Shown here: one piece after another, positions 1 to 5,659 of the stretch
Layout of the letters: every line of letters begins with the position of its first letter
Numbering within the stretch: position 1 is the first letter of the stretch
Assembly (NCBI GenBank): GCA_003448875.1
Contig: DLXG01000003.1
Span: 1 to 5,659 of the forward strand
DNA from: Anaerolineaceae bacterium
Lineage (GTDB): Bacteria; Chloroflexota; Anaerolineae; Anaerolineales; Anaerolineaceae
DNA: 5,659 bases
Direction: 5' to 3'
The notes under the pieces: generated by a model
Told to the model about the DNA's origin: nothing
The model's database searches: none
What the model saw: the letters and a program-made list of their open reading frames with translations, nothing else
Made by a program: the position numbers and the translations under genes

Positions 1-261
1 CCGGTAAAAATAAAAATGCTGGATCATTTCCCATCTATCACCCTGACAAATAAACGAGCGGATAACTTATCCCGCCCGCCGCAGTTGGTGGTTCCAGAAT
101 GAATGGCAATAAATAGCCGCATAACACTATATAACAAACCGATAAGAATTTCAATAGGTTTTGAAAATTCTAATCAAACATTAATCCAATTTCATGCCTG
201 CTCGGAAAGGATTATTTTCAAAAAACTAATATTTGTCCCAAAAACGGGTGATTAAATTAGA
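1..261. other. AT-rich non-coding upstream region
   Basis: I find no supportable gene here. The sequence is markedly more AT-rich than the flanking coding DNA and is broken by stops in all frames. The longest open stretch from the left edge on the plus strand ends at a TGA at 100-102 and could be the tail of a gene outside the window, but its 33 codons resemble nothing I recognise. On the minus strand an ATG at 34-32, preceded by an AGGGTGAT-like sequence, is open to the window edge and could start a divergent gene, with only 11 codons visible. Neither is called. The region also holds a short GATAA-C-TTATC palindrome (61-71) and a longer imperfect inverted repeat annotated separately. Confidence 0.6.
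141..175. repeat. Imperfect inverted repeat in the hppA upstream region
   Basis: Two arms, 141-154 and 161-175, pair around a 6-nt TAGGTT loop. The inner stem is AGAATTTCAA against TTGAAAATTCT, with one bulged base. It extends outward by GAT/ATC across an A-A mismatch, giving about 13 pairs. The stem is AT-rich and neither side has a clear run of T, so it is a poor intrinsic terminator. It lies about 90 bases upstream of the hppA -35 box. It could be a weak terminator of an upstream gene, a protein-binding palindrome, or chance in AT-rich DNA. Confidence 0.35.
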
Positions 262-289
262 TTGACATTTAATTTGGTTGTTATACAAT
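262..289 (+). promoter_or_regulatory. Sigma70-type promoter of hppA
   Basis: A perfect -35 box TTGACA (262-267) is followed after 16 bases by a -10 box TACAAT (284-289), which matches five of six consensus positions. Transcription should start around 295-297, giving a leader of roughly 73 bases before the ATG at 369. This is the strongest promoter-like sequence in the window. The -35 box lies within an ATTAAAT/ATTTAAT inverted repeat (251-257 and 267-273), which might be an operator, though such a match is easy to get by chance in AT-rich DNA. Confidence 0.75.
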
Positions 290-295
290 GGTTTA

Positions 296-322
296 GTGCG
301 TCTCGATGAAACTCAGACGCAT
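296..322 (+). promoter_or_regulatory. 5' leader hairpin of the hppA transcript
   Basis: GTGCGTCT (296-303) pairs with AGACGCAT (315-322), seven Watson-Crick pairs plus one terminal G-U, around an 11-base loop. The hairpin sits at or within a base or two of the predicted transcript 5' end, where such stems often protect mRNA. The upstream in-frame ATG at 306 falls in its loop with no Shine-Dalgarno sequence, which argues against that ATG being the start. It does not mask the real ribosome-binding site at 360-364, so a switch role is not evident. Confidence 0.45.
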
Positions 323-368
323 TCATGGGTTAATCACCCCAATATCCCCTTATAACCCTGGAGGCAAT

Positions 369-2672
369 ATGGATATTCTTGGTCTTTCCAGGCACGGTTT
401 GCAAACGCCGTTCGAGCAAATAGCCGTGCTCAGTGTGCTTGTAGTTGCGCTGCTCAGCTTGTTGTATGCCTGGCTGTTGCGCAACAACGTTCTAACAAAG
501 GATAAAGGCACCGAAAAAATGCAAGAAGTGTGGGAAGCTATTCGTCAAGGGGCGGATGGTTATCTTCAAAGGCAATTGAAAACCATTTTACCTGCGATTG
601 CTTTACTTACCGTTGCCTTATTCCTGAGTGTTGCGGTGGTTGAACCCAGCCTTGAAGCCCGGGAAGAATTCGGCCATCTTGGAGCCACCAATGTAACCTT
701 GATTGTGGCTTTTGGCAGAACCATCGCTTTTATCATGGGGGCTTCTTTCTCCCTCATTGTTGGTCAGTTGGGGATGCGCATGGCCATTCAGGCCAGTGTT
801 CGGGCAGCATCTGCGGCGCGGCGATCGTTCAATGAGTCACTCTCCATCGCCTATTATGCAGGCACGATTACAGGAATGTTGACCGATGGACTGGGTTTGA
901 TGGGGGGTACTTTGATTTTTATTGTCTTTGGCCGCGCAGCGCCAGATGCCTTACTGGGCTTCGGGTTCGGCGGCACACTGCTGGCCCTCTTCATGCGGGT
1001 TGGGGGTGGAATTTATACCAAGGCTGCAGATGTTGGTGCAGATCTGGTGGGTAAAGTCGAAAAGGATATTCCTGAGGATGATCCGCGTAACGCAGCGGTA
1101 GTTGCCGATCTGGTGGGAGACAATGTGGGCGACTGCGCCGGTATGGCGGCAGATATTTTCGAGAGTTACGAGGTTACCATTGTTTCTGCCCTGATTCTCG
1201 GTTTGGTATTGTATCAGGCGACAGGACAGATTCATTACATCGTATACCCGCTGGTAATTCGCGCCATTGGCGTGATCAGTTCTATTATCGGCACCTTTAC
1301 TGTGCCGATCTGGGAGCGGTTTCCGATTAAATTCTTGCGGGCGCATGATGCCGAAGAGGCTATGTTCCGTTCGTATGAGGTATCCAGTGTCAATACTGTG
1401 ATTTTCTCATTCCTGCTGGCGATTTTATACGCTGGAGACTGGCGGCTGGGTTTGCTGACCACGATTGGGGTTGGACTTGCGGTTGCATTCAATCCGCTCA
1501 CTTCCTACTTTACAGCCACACGTAAGGCTCCGGTACAGGAGATTGTGAAATCCACCCGAACCGGCCCCGCAACTACCATTCTATCCGGCCTCTCGGTTGG
1601 CATGGAATCGAGCGTGTGGGCATTGGTTGTGATTGCCATATCCTTCACGCTGGCAAAATTGATTTATCAGGCCGACGGCGCCAACTTTGTGCTATACGCT
1701 GTAGCCATGATCGGTATCGGTATGCTGAGCCATACTGGAAACAATGTAGCCATGGATTCCTATGGCCCTATTTCAGACAATGCGAATGGCATTGCTGAGA
1801 TGGCCTGGCATGATCTGGATGATCCCGAAACGCTGAAAGCCCGCCAAATCATGGCCGATCTGGATGCTGTCGGCAATACGACCAAGGCGATTACCAAAGG
1901 TATTGCCATTGCCTCGGCAGTGATTGCGGCGGTCAGCCTGTTTGCTTCCTACATTACCGATGTAAACCGGGCAAAGAGCGGTGTGATGGAAGCCATTCGC
2001 ATCTCGGATACAACGGTTTTCATTGGTTTTCTGCTGGGTGGCGCATTACCCTGGTTGTTCAGTTCACTTTCCATTCGTGCCGTTTCGCGGGCTGCCAGTG
2101 AAATTGTGGAAGAAGTGCGAAAACAGTTCCGTGTACCGGGTATTATGGAAGGCACGGTAAAACCCGATTATGCCCGGGTGGTGTCTATTTCAACCCGTTC
2201 CGCTCAAAAGGAACTCATCCCATTAGCAGTTATTTCGATTACCATGCCATTGCTGGTGGGTCTGGTTTTGCAGGTTGAAGCACTGGGCGGTTATCTGGCG
2301 GGAGTGATTTTAAGCGGTCAGTTACTGGCCGTGTTTATGGCCAATGCGGGTGGTGCTTGGGATAATGCAAAGAAGGCCATTGAGGACGAACCACGCAGCC
2401 TTGAGCAAAATACCGGCAAGGGTTCGGAACGCCATAAAGCAGGTGTGGTCGGCGATACGGTTGGTGATCCTTTGAAGGATACGGCCGGTCCGGCATTGAA
2501 TCCGATGATCAAAGTAGTTAACCTTGTCTCTCTGCTGGCTGCTCCGATTATTGTCAACTTCCAATTAAACTCGTTTGTTGGGATTGTGGTAGTTCTCATC
2601 CTGTTTGCCGGATTCATCTGGGCGATCTGGCAGAGCAAGCGGCCGGTTCCTGATGTAGATAAGCCAATCTAA
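369..2672 (+). CDS. hppA: Membrane-bound K+-independent H+-translocating pyrophosphatase
   Basis: Integral membrane ion pump that hydrolyses cytosolic pyrophosphate and uses the energy to move protons across the membrane. The 767-residue length and many hydrophobic helices (about 16 are expected for the family) fit. Numbering from the ATG at 369, the substrate-site motif DVGADLVGKVE lies at 221-231, the acidic cluster D247/D251/D255 sits in ADLVGDNVGDCAGMAAD, and the C-terminal GDTVGDPLKD supplies D696/D700/D704. The segment GNTTKAITKG has Lys506 and Thr509 at the positions that separate K+-independent enzymes (K, T) from K+-dependent ones (A, G/A). Since known Na+ pumps are K+-dependent, proton transport is inferred. 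One deviation is Leu248 where the canonical ADNVGD motif has Asn. The start at 369 has GGAGG (360-364) four bases upstream. An in-frame ATG at 306 would add 21 residues but has no ribosome-binding site. The gene appears monocistronic with its own promoter. Confidence 0.96.
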   Translation: MDILGLSRHGLQTPFEQIAVLSVLVVALLSLLYAWLLRNNVLTKDKGTEKMQEVWEAIRQGADGYLQRQLKTILPAIALLTVALFLSVAVVEPSLEAREEFGHLGATNVTLIVAFGRTIAFIMGASFSLIVGQLGMRMAIQASVRAASAARRSFNESLSIAYYAGTITGMLTDGLGLMGGTLIFIVFGRAAPDALLGFGFGGTLLALFMRVGGGIYTKAADVGADLVGKVEKDIPEDDPRNAAVVADLVGDNVGDCAGMAADIFESYEVTIVSALILGLVLYQATGQIHYIVYPLVIRAIGVISSIIGTFTVPIWERFPIKFLRAHDAEEAMFRSYEVSSVNTVIFSFLLAILYAGDWRLGLLTTIGVGLAVAFNPLTSYFTATRKAPVQEIVKSTRTGPATTILSGLSVGMESSVWALVVIAISFTLAKLIYQADGANFVLYAVAMIGIGMLSHTGNNVAMDSYGPISDNANGIAEMAWHDLDDPETLKARQIMADLDAVGNTTKAITKGIAIASAVIAAVSLFASYITDVNRAKSGVMEAIRISDTTVFIGFLLGGALPWLFSSLSIRAVSRAASEIVEEVRKQFRVPGIMEGTVKPDYARVVSISTRSAQKELIPLAVISITMPLLVGLVLQVEALGGYLAGVILSGQLLAVFMANAGGAWDNAKKAIEDEPRSLEQNTGKGSERHKAGVVGDTVGDPLKDTAGPALNPMIKVVNLVSLLAAPIIVNFQLNSFVGIVVVLILFAGFIWAIWQSKRPVPDVDKPI

Positions 2673-2687
2673 GATTTTATAACAAAA

Positions 2688-2715
2688 ACGAGGGCGGTTC
2701 AAAAACCGCCCTCGT
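2688..2715 (-). terminator. Intrinsic terminator between convergent genes
   Basis: A perfect 12-bp GC-rich stem, ACGAGGGCGGTT (2688-2699) and AACCGCCCTCGT (2704-2715), closes a CAAA loop. Read on the minus strand it is followed by TTTTGTTATAAAAT, so it is a classic rho-independent terminator for the pseudouridine synthase gene. On the plus strand the stem is followed by CCGTTAACTG with no T-run, so for hppA it may act only weakly or as a 3' end stabiliser. The synthase stop codon (2701-2699) lies at the loop edge, and the first arm, in transcription order, encodes its last residues. Confidence 0.85.
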
Positions 2716-3439
2716 CCGTTAACTGACCGATGGTGGACTTGAAATCATCGGGATAAGGGGCTGCGAATTCGCAGGAGCGTTTTAAGCCGGGATGGAAAAA
2801 TTGAATTGCTCTGCAATGTAAGGCAATCCGTTGGATCGGTAAAGTTCTGCAAATTTCCCGATAATGTTCCGTTAAGCGAGGGCGTGCTTTGTCGTCGCCG
2901 GGCGGGTGATCCCATGGATAATAGAGGGCATCGTTCAAAAGCCAGTAGCCAGCGGCTGACAGGTGGGCGCGAATTTGATGCGTGTAGCCAGTTTTGGGCC
3001 GTGCTTCGATCAGTAGAATGTCATTCTTGAAAGATTGAATCAGGCGGATGAGGGTTAAGGCGGGTTTGCCCGCTTTCATATCTATGATTGTACGGTGGGC
3101 GCGGTCTCCGTTAACTCGCAAGGGGTAATCTATTTCAATAGAGGTGGTGATTGCTTTACCAATTGCCAGTAAGTGATATTCCTTATTCACTTCACGATTT
3201 TGAAATTGCTGATTCAGCCAGCGGTGAGTTTCAGCATCGCGGGCGAAAAGGAGAACCCCGCTGGTTTCGCGATCTAATCGGTGAACTACCCACAACCTTC
3301 CATAACGATCCATCAAGATGTGATGTAAATTTGGCAAATTCGGCTGATAACCATCAGGGATTGTCCGCATACCGGCAGGTTTATTGATGACCAACAGATG
3401 TTCATCCTCATAAAGAAGGTCAAGAGAATTTATATTCAT
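2699..3439 (-). CDS. RluA-family RNA pseudouridine synthase
   Basis: Converts specific uridines in rRNA or tRNA to pseudouridine, in the cytoplasm. The 246-residue protein starts directly with the catalytic-domain strand (LLYEDEHLLVINKPAGM, residues 8-24) and has no N-terminal S4 RNA-binding domain, so its architecture resembles short RluA rather than RluC or RluD. The signature HRLDRETSGVLLFA (53-66) contains catalytic Asp56. NKEYHLLAIG (85-94) and RPKTGYTHQIRAHL (147-160) are further family motifs. In the last one Tyr152 stands where Arg is usual (GRTHQIR). LHCRAIQFFHP (207-217) is the normal late motif. The target uridine cannot be predicted. No Shine-Dalgarno sequence precedes the ATG at 3439-3437, but a promoter-like sequence suggests a leaderless message. 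The gene is convergent with hppA and divergent from the ABM gene. Confidence 0.93.
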   Translation of the reverse strand: MNINSLDLLYEDEHLLVINKPAGMRTIPDGYQPNLPNLHHILMDRYGRLWVVHRLDRETSGVLLFARDAETHRWLNQQFQNREVNKEYHLLAIGKAITTSIEIDYPLRVNGDRAHRTIIDMKAGKPALTLIRLIQSFKNDILLIEARPKTGYTHQIRAHLSAAGYWLLNDALYYPWDHPPGDDKARPRLTEHYREICRTLPIQRIALHCRAIQFFHPGLKRSCEFAAPYPDDFKSTIGQLTDEGGF

Positions 3440-3444
3440 TGCTA

Positions 3445-3474
3445 AGTGTATTTATTGATCTTGCGAGATGTAAA
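3445..3474 (-). promoter_or_regulatory. Possible promoter of the pseudouridine synthase, leaderless type
   Basis: On the minus strand TTTACA (3474-3469, five of six matches to TTGACA) is followed after 18 bases by TACACT (3450-3445, four of six matches to TATAAT). Only five bases separate the -10 box from the ATG, so transcription would begin at or next to the A of the start codon. This agrees with the absence of a ribosome-binding site there. The match is moderate and other AT-rich -10-like hexamers exist in this 87-base region. Confidence 0.4.
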
Positions 3475-3492
3475 TACTGGTACAGGTATAAT
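3461..3492 (+). promoter_or_regulatory. Possible promoter of the ABM/alcohol dehydrogenase operon
   Basis: A perfect -10 hexamer TATAAT lies at 3487-3492, which would start transcription near 3499 and leave a leader of about 28 bases. The best -35-like sequence, TTGCGA (3461-3466), is 20 bases away, longer than the usual 16-18, and there is no TG extension just before the -10 box. An activator may be needed, or the -35 may be degenerate. It overlaps the proposed divergent promoter on the minus strand, so the two could interfere or be co-regulated. Confidence 0.4.
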
Positions 3493-3515
3493 TTAATCGT
3501 ATCATATCATTTTCT

Positions 3516-3520
3516 GGAGG
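3516..3520 (+). promoter_or_regulatory. Ribosome-binding site of the ABM gene
   Basis: GGAGG, six bases before the ATG at 3527. It is a strong Shine-Dalgarno match at good spacing and fixes the start of the ABM-domain gene. Confidence 0.85.
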
Positions 3521-3526
3521 CCAGTC

Positions 3527-3832
3527 ATGCATATTGTGCTTGTGCATATTCATGTAAAGCCCGAATATCGTGAGGCGTTCATTCAAGCGACCCTTGAAAA
3601 TGCCCGTAACAGTATTCAAGAACCTGGCATAGCCCGTTTTGATTTTTTACAGCAAAAAGAAGACCCTGATCGATTCACGTTGGTTGAAGTTTATTATGCT
3701 GAGTCGGATCAGGAAAAACACCGCCAGACAGCCCATTATCAAAAATGGCGCGATGCTGTGGCCGAGATGATGGCTGAACCACGCCAAGGGGTGCGCTATA
3801 CGAATCTCTTTCCGGAGGAAGGAGCGTGGTAG
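3527..3832 (+). CDS. ABM-domain protein, LsrG/YgiN-like (putative monooxygenase or isomerase)
   Basis: A 101-residue protein of the antibiotic-biosynthesis-monooxygenase fold, a small dimeric ferredoxin-like barrel usually found in the cytoplasm. The N-terminal strand [18 protein letters not shown] (2-19), the central RFDFLQQ (37-43) and RFTLVEVYY (49-57), then [10 protein letters not shown] (65-74) and PRQGVRY (85-91) follow the pattern of E. coli LsrG and YgiN. LsrG isomerises the phosphorylated autoinducer-2 product and YgiN is a quinol monooxygenase, so the fold does not settle the reaction. No other lsr gene is visible, so LsrG activity is not claimed. The stop overlaps the start of the downstream dehydrogenase by 7 bases, implying translational coupling and work on a shared or linked substrate. 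Start choice rests on GGAGG six bases upstream. Confidence 0.85.
   Translation: MHIVLVHIHVKPEYREAFIQATLENARNSIQEPGIARFDFLQQKEDPDRFTLVEVYYAESDQEKHRQTAHYQKWRDAVAEMMAEPRQGVRYTNLFPEEGAW
3814..3818 (+). promoter_or_regulatory. Ribosome-binding site deciding the GTG start of the dehydrogenase
   Basis: GGAGG lies inside the last codons of the ABM gene, seven bases before the GTG at 3826. A second AGGAG (3820-3824) is too close to that GTG to be used. The strong site supports a GTG start, although no ATG is available near the expected N-terminus. Confidence 0.75.
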
Positions 3833-4995
3833 GCGAGAATTTAACTTTCGATTTTCAAACCTCTCAACGAATACTCTTCGGTAGCGGCCAGATTGACCAG
3901 CTTGCTTCTATCGTTTCTGAGTTCGGAAAGCGGGTTTTTTGGTTTTCGATAAACCGACGTTCATTTCATGATTCCATAGAACAATCTCTGAGGGATGCCG
4001 GAATTAACTTTCAAATCGAAGTTGTGCAGGGAGAGCCAAAACTCAACCAGATCCTCGATTATGTTGCTGAGGTAAAAGAATTTCAACCGGAGGGAGTGAT
4101 TGCGACCGGCGGGGGGAGTGTGTTAGATTGTGCCAAGGCGGTGGCTGCCCTGGCGGTTAATCCCGGCGATCCTCTGGACTACCTCGAAGTCGTTGGCAAA
4201 GGCAAACCTCTGCAAGTTGATCCGTTGCCTGTCATTGCCATTCCCACAACGGCTGGAACTGGTAGCGAGGTAACCCGTAACGCTGTTATTTCCCTGCCCG
4301 AATTTCAAATCAAAGTCAGTTTGCGTAGTCCAAAGATGCTGCCCTCCGTGGCGTTGGTTGATCCATCCCTGACTTTGGGCCTACCGCCATCCGTTACCGC
4401 AAGTACCGGTATGGATGCCCTCACTCAGGTAATCGAGCCTTTCGTTTCGATTCGAGCGAATTCGTTCACCGATTTATTCTGTGAGGGCGGTATTCGGAAA
4501 ATTGCGCGTTCCCTGAGAACAGCATATCATCACGGAGATGATCTCCAAGCGCGGGAAGATATGGCATTTGGAAGCCTAATGGGCGGTTTGGCGTTGGCAA
4601 ATGCCGGTTTGGGGGCGGTACATGGATTTGCCGCACCACTGGGAGGTTTGTACGATGCTCCACATGGGGCAATTTGCGCTCGTTTACTGCCGGTGGTTTG
4701 TAAGGTTAATATTCAGGCATTACAGGAACGCAGCCCTCACAACCCGGCATTGGAGCGCTATCAAAAGATCGCGGGTTGGCTTTCAGGCCATCCTGACGCA
4801 AGTCCGATGCAGGGTGTTCTGTGGCTGGAGGAATTGTGTGAGGAATTGCGAATTCCCCGCTTGCGTGAATATGGCATCCAGCGAACCGATTTTTCCAGAG
4901 TGGTCGAAAACGCCAAAAAAGCAAGCAGCATGAAAGCCAACCCGCTTGAGTTGAGAGATGAAGAATTATTCAGAATATTGGAGGAGGCTTACTGA
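3826..4995 (+). CDS. Iron-containing alcohol dehydrogenase family protein with atypical metal site
   Basis: A 389-residue NAD(P)-dependent oxidoreductase of the iron-containing (group III) alcohol dehydrogenase family, expected to be cytoplasmic and to interconvert an alcohol and an aldehyde or ketone. The nucleotide-binding domain carries TGGGSVLD (94-101) and [11 protein letters not shown] (140-150). The C-terminal helical domain carries the metal site: [11 protein letters not shown] gives Asp197, and [17 protein letters not shown] gives His266 and His280, with the same 14-residue spacing as His263 and His277 of E. coli FucO. The fourth ligand position (FucO His200) is Gln201, and the second His of the usual HxxxH (FucO His267) is Ala270. 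I recall this Gln type as a widespread subgroup rather than a decayed enzyme; the rest of the protein is intact. Substrate and metal are therefore uncertain. It starts with GTG, overlapping the ABM gene by 7 bases, and ends 6 bases from the convergent DegV gene. Confidence 0.92.
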   Translation: MVGENLTFDFQTSQRILFGSGQIDQLASIVSEFGKRVFWFSINRRSFHDSIEQSLRDAGINFQIEVVQGEPKLNQILDYVAEVKEFQPEGVIATGGGSVLDCAKAVAALAVNPGDPLDYLEVVGKGKPLQVDPLPVIAIPTTAGTGSEVTRNAVISLPEFQIKVSLRSPKMLPSVALVDPSLTLGLPPSVTASTGMDALTQVIEPFVSIRANSFTDLFCEGGIRKIARSLRTAYHHGDDLQAREDMAFGSLMGGLALANAGLGAVHGFAAPLGGLYDAPHGAICARLLPVVCKVNIQALQERSPHNPALERYQKIAGWLSGHPDASPMQGVLWLEELCEELRIPRLREYGIQRTDFSRVVENAKKASSMKANPLELRDEELFRILEEAY

Positions 4996-5013
4996 TAAAA
5001 GTTAAGCCGCCTC
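4981..5013. terminator. Possible hairpin spanning two convergent stop codons
   Basis: GAGGAGGCTTA (4981-4991) pairs with TAAGCCGCCTC (5003-5013), ten of eleven positions, around an 11-base loop. The structure covers the TGA of the dehydrogenase (4993-4995) and the TAA of the DegV gene (5004-5002), with both arms lying in coding sequence. Neither strand has a T-run after the stem, so it is not a classic intrinsic terminator. It may be a weak bidirectional one or a 3' end stabiliser. Confidence 0.4.
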
Positions 5014-5659
5014 GGTAAAGTAACTGACTGCAATCACACCCGGCCCGGCATGAACAAGAATAGCGGGGGGCAGGTCGTAAATTCTCACTGAGGAGATACC
5101 TAACTGGTTCTTAAATTCCTCTGCGAGGGCTTTAGCTTCATCTTCTACATCCCCGTGCATGATGGTGAGTAAAGCCCCATCATGACGCGGGCAGTCAGAG
5201 TAGACCAGTTCTTTCAAGCGAGCCATCGCGCGGCGTTTGGTGCGCTGGCTCTCAACCGGTTCAGTGCGGCCGTTCTTGAATTGAAGAATCGGTTTGACCT
5301 GTAAAAGACTGCCAACGAGCATTTTAGCCCCGCCAATTCTACCGCCTTTATACAGGTATTCGAGCGTGTCCACAACAAAATAGACGCGCTCGCGTCGGCT
5401 CATATCCTTGACTCGCTCGATGATCGTATCGGCGTCGAGGCCTTCTTTTGCCCAGCGATGGGCTTCCAAAACAATTGATGCCAGTCCTGAACCAATCGTG
5501 CGCGTATCCACTATCCGAATATCTCGACCGGGAAAATCGGCGGCTGCTACTTCCGCGCTTCGGTAAGTTCCTGAAACCTCAGCAGAGGGTGTGAGGACGA
5601 TGACTGTGTTGCCATCCTGGGTGTATTTTTCGTAAATGGGGTGATATAAAGCCGGCGGA
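5002..5659 (-). CDS. DegV family (FakB-like) fatty-acid-binding protein, N-terminus cut by window edge
   Basis: DegV proteins bind a fatty acid and, where tested (FakB), present it to the kinase FakA for phosphorylation and entry into phospholipid synthesis. The visible 218 residues stay open to the window edge; with a usual family length near 280, roughly 60 N-terminal residues are missing, including the first ligand-binding region. A GTG at 5511-5509 looks like a start but is internal: the 49 codons upstream are in frame and hold the conserved SGTYRSA motif (visible residues 29-35, Ser codon 5574-5572). Further motifs are VYFVVDTLEYLYKGGRIGG, the SLLQVKPIL strand and the C-terminal LVHAGPGVIAV, where the conserved His contacts the ligand in FakB; Ala follows it where Thr is common. 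No fakA is in the window. It converges on the dehydrogenase. Confidence 0.92.
   Translation of the reverse strand, partial: PPALYHPIYEKYTQDGNTVIVLTPSAEVSGTYRSAEVAAADFPGRDIRIVDTRTIGSGLASIVLEAHRWAKEGLDADTIIERVKDMSRRERVYFVVDTLEYLYKGGRIGGAKMLVGSLLQVKPILQFKNGRTEPVESQRTKRRAMARLKELVYSDCPRHDGALLTIMHGDVEDEAKALAEEFKNQLGISSVRIYDLPPAILVHAGPGVIAVSYFTEAA

Noticed and set aside
1..34. Minus-strand ATG at 34 as a divergent gene start
   Set aside because: Only 11 codons visible; the AGGGTGAT sequence before it is too close for a confident ribosome-binding site.
56..66. GAGCGGATAAC resembling part of the lac operator
   Set aside because: Lacks the matching right half of the operator, has no promoter beside it, and fits chance similarity.
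1..102. Open plus-strand frame from the left edge as the tail of an upstream gene
   Set aside because: Only 33 codons, no recognisable motif, and another frame gives an equally plausible short tail ending at 53.
306..368. Upstream in-frame ATG extending hppA by 21 residues
   Set aside because: No Shine-Dalgarno sequence, only about 10 bases after the predicted transcript start, and inside a hairpin loop; the ATG at 369 has GGAGG.
951..1346. 131-codon minus-strand open frame inside hppA
   Set aside because: Composition and position fit an antisense shadow of a strongly conserved gene; no family features and no ribosome-binding site recognised.
2318..2638. 106-codon minus-strand open frame inside hppA
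   Set aside because: Opposite the conserved C-terminal pyrophosphatase motifs; a shadow frame.
4601..4933. 110-codon plus-strand open frame inside the dehydrogenase
   Set aside because: A +1-type shadow rich in Trp, Arg and Cys, overlapping the metal-binding region of the real gene.
5509..5511. GTG as the start of the DegV gene
   Set aside because: The frame stays open upstream to the window edge and encodes the conserved SGTYRSA region, so the gene is cut by the window rather than short.

Overview
The window looks like ordinary chromosomal DNA of a bacterium with medium GC content. Protein flavour suggests Chloroflexota, possibly Anaerolineae: a K+-independent-type membrane pyrophosphatase, an S4-less RluA-type pseudouridine synthase, a DegV protein ending in a VHAGPG motif, and an ABM/iron-alcohol-dehydrogenase pair. 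This placement is an inference from recall and is weak. No rRNA, tRNA, CRISPR array, insertion sequence or phage gene is visible.

Layout. Positions 1-368 hold no convincing gene. This AT-rich leader carries an imperfect inverted repeat (141-175), a near-consensus sigma70-type promoter (262-289) and a hairpin at the predicted mRNA 5' end (296-322). It drives hppA (369-2672, +), a single-gene unit encoding a proton-pumping pyrophosphatase. The true start is the ATG at 369, not an in-frame ATG at 306. hppA converges on an RluA-family pseudouridine synthase (2699-3439, -). Between them lies a perfect 12-bp hairpin whose U-tract faces only the minus-strand gene and whose arm encodes that protein's last residues.

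An 87-bp divergent region (3440-3526) separates the synthase from a two-gene operon: an LsrG/YgiN-like ABM-fold protein (3527-3832, +) and an iron-containing-alcohol-dehydrogenase-family protein (3826-4995, +). The two overlap by 7 bp, with the second start inside the end of the first gene. The dehydrogenase has Gln where the family normally has a metal-binding His. A DegV/FakB-like fatty-acid-binding protein (5002-5659, -) converges on it with 6 bp between the stops and runs off the window, so its N-terminus is missing.

Functionally, HppA couples cytosolic PPi hydrolysis to ion pumping, the synthase modifies RNA, and DegV probably presents fatty acids to a kinase. The ABM/dehydrogenase pair probably acts on one small carbonyl, quinone or alcohol substrate that the sequence does not identify. 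That pair is the least explained part of the window. I see no evidence for a defence system or other wholly new machinery.
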